A stretch of 64,000 nt of DNA from Microseira sp041929235 (lineage in GTDB: Bacteria; Cyanobacteriota; Cyanobacteriia; Cyanobacteriales; Aerosakkonemataceae): NCBI RefSeq assembly GCF_041929235.1, contig NZ_JBHFNP010000205.1, forward strand, positions 1 through 64,000, given 5' to 3'. The position numbers and the translations under genes were made by a program. Shown piece by piece: positions 57,860-64,000 of this stretch. Each line of letters opens with the position of its first letter. Position 1 is the first letter of the stretch. The notes beneath the pieces were generated by a model. That model saw only the letters and a program-made list of their open reading frames with translations, was not told where the DNA came from and searched no databases.

Positions 57860-60800
57860 ATGGAAAGAATTTGTTGGCGAATGGCGGCATTAAAGGCAAA
57901 TTCTACAGCTTTGACCTTTTTGCTATTTCCAATCCTGACAGTAGCGATTGGCACATTATCCACACCAGCTAGCGCCCAATCTATTATTCCAGCACCAGAT
58001 GGCACGGGGACTATTGTCACACCAGAGGGGAATCGAATTGATATTACAGGCGGACAGAGATCCAGAGATGGTGCCAATTTATTCCACAGCTTCACTAGAT
58101 TTGGCTTGAGTGCTGAACAAATTGCTAATTTTTTATCTCAGCCCGATATCCAGAATATCTTGGCGCGGATTAACGGGGGAGAAGCTTCGTTTATTAATGG
58201 TTTGATTCAAGTTACTGGTGGCAATTCTAACCTGTTCTTGATTAACCCGGCTGGGATTATTTTTGGTTCTAATGCTAGCTTGAACGTCCCCGCTTCTTTT
58301 ATTGCCACTACTGCTAACGGGATCGGTTTTAACAACAATTGGTTTAATGCCATTGGTAACAATAAATACGCCGATTTAGTCGGGACGCCGAATGCTTTTG
58401 CTTTCACGATGAGTCAGGCAGGAGCAATTGTCAATGCTGCTCATTTAGGGGTGGGGATGGGTCAAGATTTAACCTTACTAGCTGGGACGGTTGTTAATAC
58501 GGGAACGCTATCAGCACCTAGTGGGAATATCACCTTGGCAGCGGTACCAGGAGAAAGCATCGTGCGTTTATCCCAGCCAGGATTTGTGCTGAATTTAGAG
58601 ATTCAACCCCTAACAACTGTTGGAAATAAACCACAGAATTGGACATTGCCGATATTATCTTTACCGCAATTGTTGACTGGGGGAAATGGAGGTCATGCCA
58701 CGGGAGTGACGGTTAATCCGGATGGTAGCGTGCAATTAACAGGTTCTGGAATTCGGATACCGACAGAAGGAAAGACAACTATAGTATCTGGCAGTATCAA
58801 CGTATCGGGAGAAACTGGCGGTAGGGTAAATGTTTTAGGCGATAAAGTTGGGCTTGTTAGTGCCAATATCAACGCTTCTGGGACAAATGGTGGGGGTAAT
58901 GTATTAATTGGCGGCGATTTTCAAGGTAAAGGTACGGTACCGAATGCGTTACAAACGTTTGTTAGTAGCGACTCGGTAATTGCTGCGGATGCACTGCTTA
59001 ATGGGAATGGGGGAAGAGTTATAGTTTGGGCTTCGGAGATTGCCAACATACATGGAACGCTGACAGCACGGGGAGGAACTGTTTTCGGGAATGGCGGGTT
59101 GATTGAAACCTCTGGTAGGCAATATCTCAATGTCACCAGTACGCCTAACGCGATCGCTTCTAATGGTACAGGTGGTACTTGGCTGATCGATCCAATTAAT
59201 ATCACCATTGTGAATGGTGGTGGCGGTGCAATTGGTACGAACACCGTCGATGTTGCTAACATTAACACCGCGCTCAATAGTGGCACCAACGTCACTATCG
59301 CAACGAATATCGGTGGCAGCGAATCGGGCAATATCACTCAGAATAATGATGCACCAATCGACAAGACAGCAGGTAGAGATGCTACTCTCACATTGCAGGC
59401 AGAAAACAACATCACCCTCAATGCCAACATTACTTCCAGTAGCGGCAAGCTGAATGTGGAACTGTTTGCTGACAATGACAAAGCGCAAGGCGGCGCTATC
59501 ATCATCAACAATGCCACGATTAATACAAATGGTGGCAATTTCACAGCAAATGGCGCGGGAGATAACACCCGCGAGATTACCTTTCCCATAGGCATCACTC
59601 TCAACAACAGCACGATTAACGCCAATGGTGGCAATATTGAGCTGACTGGTACGGGTGCAGAAGGTAAAGACAGCCGTGGCATTTATCTTGACAACGGCGC
59701 GGTGTTGTCAACTCAAGAATCGGGAACTATTACTCTCAAAGGCACTAGCGGTGGCGGAACTGGAATTGATAGTAATTATGGCCTATTAATTTTGGGAAGT
59801 TCTAGGATTTCTTCGGTGAATGGAGATATAGAACTGACTGGTACTGGTAATGGCGCTGGAAACAGCACTTACGGTATTTTGCTGAGTGAAAATAGCACTG
59901 TAAAAGCAACTGGAACTGGGAATATTACTCTGACTGGCAATAATAACGCGACGGGTGGCAATAACGACGGCATTGCGATTACCAAAGGCGGCGAGGTGGT
60001 ATCCACAGGAACTGGGAATATTACTCTAGATGGCAATGGCGGAAAAGGAGCAGGTTTGAATTATGGGATAATTCTGGAAGCCACAAGCTCTAGGGTGGCT
60101 GCGGCAAATGGAAATATCCGCCTAATTGGAACTGGTGGGGGGACTGGAGATAACAATCACGGCATTTTTCTCCAAAATGGCGGCGTGGTGGAATCGACGG
60201 GAAAGGGAAGCATTACCCTCACAGGAACTGGTAGTGCTGCGGGGAAAGATAGTAATGATGGGATAAGAATTGAAGGTGCAAATTCCAGGGTGACTGCGGT
60301 TGATGGCAATATCAACATGAGTGGAACAGGTAAGGGGACTGGTAACGAAAATCGCGGCATTTATCTTGTCAATAGCGGTGCAGTGGAATCTCAAGGAAAG
60401 GGGATTGTTAATCTAACGGGGACTGGCAGTGTTGCTGGGATAGATAATAATGATGGGATAAGAATTGAAGGTGCAAATTCCAGGGTGACTGCGGTTGATG
60501 GTAATATCAACCTGACTGGAACAGGTAACGGGACTGGCATATCTGTCAACGAGGGAATTGACATTTTCAACTTTGGCGCAATCGCATCCACTGGGAAGGG
60601 ATCGATTACCCTGACTGGCGTTGGTGCCAGTGGTGCAGAAGGGATTCGCTTGAATGGCGGGTTGATTAACCCGACTGGAACCGGCAGTGGTACTGTTACC
60701 TTAATAACTGATGAAATTAACATCCCCGCAACGCCGAATCCTGATACTTCTGCCACTACGAAAATTGGAGGTAGTGGTAGCTTTGAGTTGCAACCGCTAA

Positions 60801-63800
60801 ATCCTGGTTTGGGTATTACCGTTGGTGGTAGCTTCAGTCGCCCCGACGCTGAACCCGACGCAGACCCACGCTTAAATTTTGATAGCAACGAACTCGCCAC
60901 TTTGCAAGATGGGTTCGAGCGAATTATTATTGGACGGGAAAATGGCAGTGGTGCGATCGCTATTGACAGCGCCGGTGTCACGTTCAATCGTCCAGTCACG
61001 ATTGTGTCGGGTAATGGTGAGATCGCTGTCAATGGACAAATTATCGCCAAAGGTAACGCCTCGATTACCCTCAAAGCTGCCACAACTACCCTGAATGCAG
61101 GCATCACTACAACAAACCAGAATATTCTGATCGAGGGTAGTGTTTTACTGGGCGCAGATGTCATTCTTAGCACTGGTTCTGGTGCTGGCGACATCACGCT
61201 TTCTGGCGCAATTGACGGCGCAAGTCTGCTCAATATTGACGCTGGCACTGGGAATGTAACATTTAACGGTGCCATTGGCAGTAATAGTCCCCCAAGCAGT
61301 CTAATTATTGATGGGCAGAATGTGAATATTACCTCGCCTACAACTGTTGCTGGCAATATCGACATTGATGCCACGGGTACGCTTAATTTAAACAATACAG
61401 TAACTACCACCAATAACGGCAGCGTCACTATTACTAATGCAAAAGACCTGACTTTAGCGGCAGATAACTTCAAGCTTGATGGCGCTTTTACCCAAGATGG
61501 TCAAGGTACTGTCTTGATTGCAGGGAATTTGAATACTACCAACGACGACATCAAGTTTAGCGCTCCAGTTACCTTGACAGGTAAGACTATATTCAATCCG
61601 GGAACTGGTGCGATCGCTTTCAATTCCAGTTTGACGGCAGGTAGTAATCCCCTGACTCTAAAAGCAGGCGAAATTGATTTTACAGGACCAGTTACTGGTA
61701 GCAATACTCTGGTGCTTGAACCAGCAACGCCAGAACAAAATATTGCCATTGGTGGTTCTATCCCAGGTGCATTGAATCTCACAGCGGCAGAAATAGCCGC
61801 TATCCAAGATGGCTTTAGCTCGATTACCATCGGACGAGATAATGGCAGCGGTATCATTACATTATCCAACCCGATTTCTGTCAGCGATCCATTAACAATT
61901 CAGTCACCATTAGGCTCTATTTTAGTGAATGGTGCGATTGCAGGAAACGATAACGCCTCTATTACCTTGAATGGCAATACAACTTTAAACGCAGACATTA
62001 CCACCGCTGACCAAAATCTCACTATCAATGGCAATACCACCCTCGGTAATAATATCAACCTCAGTACAGGTGCGACAGGCGGCGGCGATATTTCACTCAA
62101 TGGTACGGTTGATGGCAGTAATAATCTCGCCTTGGAAACAGGCACGGGCAATATTATTTTAAATGGCGCAGTTGGCAGTAATACCCGCTTGGGTAACTTG
62201 ACAATTAACAGTGCTGGCAACGTACAAACTCAGTCTATTACATCTGCCAGTATTGCCCAAATTGCAGGCACTGGCACGACTAGCTTGGGAAGTTTGAACG
62301 CTAACACTGCCGCAGGTATTACTCTAACAGGTAATATTTTTAACCTGAATGGGGATATCAACGCGACTAATAATGGCGGGTTGACAATAAATAATAATAG
62401 TTCGATCAATATTGCTGCTACAAGAAACATTAACTTGGATGGTGCGTTCAATCAAATTGGTACGGGAGGAGTCTTTACAGCGGGAAATATTACTACCACC
62501 AACGATGATATTCGCTTCAGTGGTTCAGTAACGCTGACTGGAAATGCTACGTTTAATCCTGGACTAGCTGCAATCGCGTTCAATTCCACCCTAAATACTC
62601 AAAGCAACCCCCTCACCCTTACCGCTAGCGAAATAGACTTTGGCGGTACTGTTTCCGGTACAAATACCCTCGTGCTGCAACCTGCAAATCAGGAGCAAAA
62701 TATTACCATTGCAGGTTCTATTCCCGGTGCTTTAAATCTTACCGCCGCTGAAATAGCTAATCTGCAAGATGGATTTAGTTCGATTACTATTGGACGGTCA
62801 GATGGTAAGGGGACGATTACTGTTAATACTGCTACATTTAATGACCCAATAATTATTCGAGGGGGGTTGGGTGCGATCGTACTCAACGGCACAATTATAG
62901 GTACGGGTAACGCCTCGATTACTCTGGATGCCGCAACAACAACCCTCAACGCCAACATTACCACAGCCAATCAAAATATTACCGTAGGGCGCAATGTGGT
63001 GCTGGGTTCAGATGTCACATTAACTGGTGGCGATATTATCTTTAACGGCGCGGTAAACGGCACGAGAAGACTGATTTTAGATGCTGATGGTAGCATTCAA
63101 TTTAGCGCGGGTGCTGGGTTAGAAACGCCGCTATCGGGGTTAGAAATTAGTCGCGCCCAAACTATTTTTATCGCCAAAGGTATCGCTACTGCTAACAGCG
63201 ACCTCACGTTTAATAGTCCGATTGTTCTTACAGAAAATACTAGCTTTAGCACGGGTACGGGAAACGCAAATATTAACTTTAACAGTTCTATTAATAGTGA
63301 AGCGAATGAAGCTAATAGCTTGATTGCCACAACTGGCGGCGATCTTCGTGCGGGGGATATTACCACGAATGGTGGTGCGATCGCATTAACCAGTCGCACC
63401 AGAACCGTGCAAACTGGTAACCTAAATTCATCAGGAGTAACAAGCGGGGGAACTATTACTGTTTCTGCTTTTGACAGCATTACCACAGGCGCTATCAACT
63501 CTAGTTCTACTACTGGTAATGCTGGTAACGTCACCCTTGACCCGGAAAATGATATTCAAGTTGTTTCTATCAATGCCCAAGGTGGTAATGCGGGCAGTGG
63601 GGGAATTGTTGATATTACAACCGAGCGATTTTTCCGCGCCACTGGTACTTTTACTGATAGAAATGGTATAAATTCAAGCATTTCTACGGCTGGTGGCTCG
63701 GGAAGCGGTTCGGTGATAATTCGCCATGATGGAGGCGATCGAAGAACGACTTTTAATGTCGGAAATGCCAGCATTAACGGAACAGCAGGAGCGATTACGA

Positions 63801-64000
63801 CGGGGGCGGAAAACTCTATTTTGCCCCTGAGAATTTTTCCGGGCAGATACACCCAAGAGATTATTCAAATTATTACTTCAGACCGGCTAGTTATTGAGCT
63901 TTACAACTCAACAATACAGCGGGAAAATCCCCCAATACAGGAAGCGATCGGTCAAATTCCTCCCGTGGTAATTGACGCAGTTGTGGCGGTTTTGGAAGAA
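57860..64000 (+). CDS. Very large FHA/TPS-type exoprotein, C-terminus beyond the window
   Basis: An uninterrupted frame of 2047 codons from the ATG at 57860 to the window edge. It starts with a leader (ALTFLLFPILTVAIGTLSTPASAQ), then the TPS domain: NRIDITGGQRSRDGANLFHSF, NSNLFLINPAGIIFGSNASL. The rest is a long beta-helix with low-complexity repeats: a 65-residue repeat around 59.8-60.7 kb (GxGNITLTGxGxGxGxxNxGI type) and larger units of about 320 residues (SIPGALNLTAAEIA, LQDGFSSITIGR) seen near 60.8, 61.7 and 62.7 kb. The last part read (GRYTQEIIQIITSDRLVIEL) resembles the linker before a CHAT domain in related cyanobacterial proteins, which is an inference. GGAAAG just before the ATG is a weak ribosome site. 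Confidence 0.9.
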   Translation, partial: MERICWRMAALKANSTALTFLLFPILTVAIGTLSTPASAQSIIPAPDGTGTIVTPEGNRIDITGGQRSRDGANLFHSFTRFGLSAEQIANFLSQPDIQNILARINGGEASFINGLIQVTGGNSNLFLINPAGIIFGSNASLNVPASFIATTANGIGFNNNWFNAIGNNKYADLVGTPNAFAFTMSQAGAIVNAAHLGVGMGQDLTLLAGTVVNTGTLSAPSGNITLAAVPGESIVRLSQPGFVLNLEIQPLTTVGNKPQNWTLPILSLPQLLTGGNGGHATGVTVNPDGSVQLTGSGIRIPTEGKTTIVSGSINVSGETGGRVNVLGDKVGLVSANINASGTNGGGNVLIGGDFQGKGTVPNALQTFVSSDSVIAADALLNGNGGRVIVWASEIANIHGTLTARGGTVFGNGGLIETSGRQYLNVTSTPNAIASNGTGGTWLIDPINITIVNGGGGAIGTNTVDVANINTALNSGTNVTIATNIGGSESGNITQNNDAPIDKTAGRDATLTLQAENNITLNANITSSSGKLNVELFADNDKAQGGAIIINNATINTNGGNFTANGAGDNTREITFPIGITLNNSTINANGGNIELTGTGAEGKDSRGIYLDNGAVLSTQESGTITLKGTSGGGTGIDSNYGLLILGSSRISSVNGDIELTGTGNGAGNSTYGILLSENSTVKATGTGNITLTGNNNATGGNNDGIAITKGGEVVSTGTGNITLDGNGGKGAGLNYGIILEATSSRVAAANGNIRLIGTGGGTGDNNHGIFLQNGGVVESTGKGSITLTGTGSAAGKDSNDGIRIEGANSRVTAVDGNINMSGTGKGTGNENRGIYLVNSGAVESQGKGIVNLTGTGSVAGIDNNDGIRIEGANSRVTAVDGNINLTGTGNGTGISVNEGIDIFNFGAIASTGKGSITLTGVGASGAEGIRLNGGLINPTGTGSGTVTLITDEINIPATPNPDTSATTKIGGSGSFELQPLNPGLGITVGGSFSRPDAEPDADPRLNFDSNELATLQDGFERIIIGRENGSGAIAIDSAGVTFNRPVTIVSGNGEIAVNGQIIAKGNASITLKAATTTLNAGITTTNQNILIEGSVLLGADVILSTGSGAGDITLSGAIDGASLLNIDAGTGNVTFNGAIGSNSPPSSLIIDGQNVNITSPTTVAGNIDIDATGTLNLNNTVTTTNNGSVTITNAKDLTLAADNFKLDGAFTQDGQGTVLIAGNLNTTNDDIKFSAPVTLTGKTIFNPGTGAIAFNSSLTAGSNPLTLKAGEIDFTGPVTGSNTLVLEPATPEQNIAIGGSIPGALNLTAAEIAAIQDGFSSITIGRDNGSGIITLSNPISVSDPLTIQSPLGSILVNGAIAGNDNASITLNGNTTLNADITTADQNLTINGNTTLGNNINLSTGATGGGDISLNGTVDGSNNLALETGTGNIILNGAVGSNTRLGNLTINSAGNVQTQSITSASIAQIAGTGTTSLGSLNANTAAGITLTGNIFNLNGDINATNNGGLTINNNSSINIAATRNINLDGAFNQIGTGGVFTAGNITTTNDDIRFSGSVTLTGNATFNPGLAAIAFNSTLNTQSNPLTLTASEIDFGGTVSGTNTLVLQPANQEQNITIAGSIPGALNLTAAEIANLQDGFSSITIGRSDGKGTITVNTATFNDPIIIRGGLGAIVLNGTIIGTGNASITLDAATTTLNANITTANQNITVGRNVVLGSDVTLTGGDIIFNGAVNGTRRLILDADGSIQFSAGAGLETPLSGLEISRAQTIFIAKGIATANSDLTFNSPIVLTENTSFSTGTGNANINFNSSINSEANEANSLIATTGGDLRAGDITTNGGAIALTSRTRTVQTGNLNSSGVTSGGTITVSAFDSITTGAINSSSTTGNAGNVTLDPENDIQVVSINAQGGNAGSGGIVDITTERFFRATGTFTDRNGINSSISTAGGSGSGSVIIRHDGGDRRTTFNVGNASINGTAGAITTGAENSILPLRIFPGRYTQEIIQIITSDRLVIELYNSTIQRENPPIQEAIGQIPPVVIDAVVAVLEE
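60253..60501 (+). repeat. Exact 54-bp direct repeat inside the large FHA gene
   Basis: Positions 60253-60306 and 60448-60501 are identical over 54 bp (TAATGATGGGATAAGAATTG onward), offset 195 bp, i.e. 65 codons in frame. Nearly identical DNA shows recent in-frame duplication of a beta-helix unit. Confidence 0.85.

Noticed and set aside
58921..63852. Long open frames on the minus strand (up to 360 codons) opposite the large FHA gene
   Set aside because: They are Pro/Val/Leu-rich shadows of a repetitive Asn/Thr/Gly-coding gene, without ribosome sites or domain motifs; the plus-strand frame has a leader and TPS domain.
1..64000. tRNA, rRNA, tmRNA or other standard RNA genes
   Set aside because: Scanning for T-arm words and rRNA-like stretches gave no convincing hit; a covariance-model search would be needed to be certain.

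Overview
The window is cyanobacterial, most likely from a filamentous non-heterocystous (Oscillatoriales/Microcoleus-like) chromosome. Support comes from the many GCGATCGC (HIP1-type) octamers, the photosynthetic cytochrome cluster psbV-psbV2-petJ, cyanobacteria-restricted small families (DUF751, DUF4327, DUF928), a cyanoexosortase A locus, HstK-type Ser/Thr-His kinases and a heavy load of short dispersed palindromic repeats. All assignments were made by reading the sequence; no database search was run.

Layout. 0-5 kb: TnpB relics around leuB, a small conserved gene and prepilin peptidase pilD. 5-12 kb: an 1799-aa Ser/Thr kinase-AAA-GAF-histidine kinase followed by a receiver-histidine kinase. 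12-16.5 kb: a broken DUF2007-like gene, accD, then psbV, psbV2 and petJ, which feed photosystem II and its electron carriers. 16.6-24 kb: a rhomboid protease, then a five-gene minus-strand operon (DegT aminotransferase, cyanoexosortase A, its associated protein, SLBB export protein, Wzc-like chain-length protein) for exopolysaccharide and surface-protein sorting. 24-29 kb: a Tat-exported dienelactone-hydrolase-like protein, a small secreted protein and a two-gene accessory operon (possible HEPN-like protein plus a ParA/P-loop double NTPase). 29-37.4 kb: uvrB, a protein made of six 19-residue repeats, small unknowns, then DUF751-rbfA-GH3 and DUF4327. 37.5-40 kb: an apparently intact iscB with its HEARO/omega RNA region.

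40-52.6 kb: a CARDB-repeat protein, DUF928, then on the minus strand CHAT-TPR, a two-partner-secretion (FHA N-terminal) protein, an AAA-adenylate cyclase-CHASE2 protein and an HTH-AAA protein. These look like a linked sensing/secretion/protease module. 52.7-57.8 kb: a cation diffusion facilitator, a tight trio of DnaA-box sequences, guaA, a nonsense-disrupted STAS gene and small regulators. 57.86 kb to the window edge: a second, very large FHA-type exoprotein (more than 2047 aa, truncated by the window).

Throughout, three families of short inverted-repeat elements recur: an about 105-bp MITE-like element with CAGGACTTACGCA ends (8 copies), an about 110-bp element with AGCGGATTGC ends and a perfect GC-rich inner palindrome (3 copies), and GTAGGGGCACGGC-type hairpins. 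Several IS200/IS605-type right ends and TnpB fragments are present without any TnpA transposase. The strongest candidates for something undescribed are the 25.9-29.0 kb two-gene NTPase operon, the CHAT/FHA/CHASE2-cyclase/AAA cluster, and the iscB locus. No tRNA, rRNA or CRISPR array was recognised.
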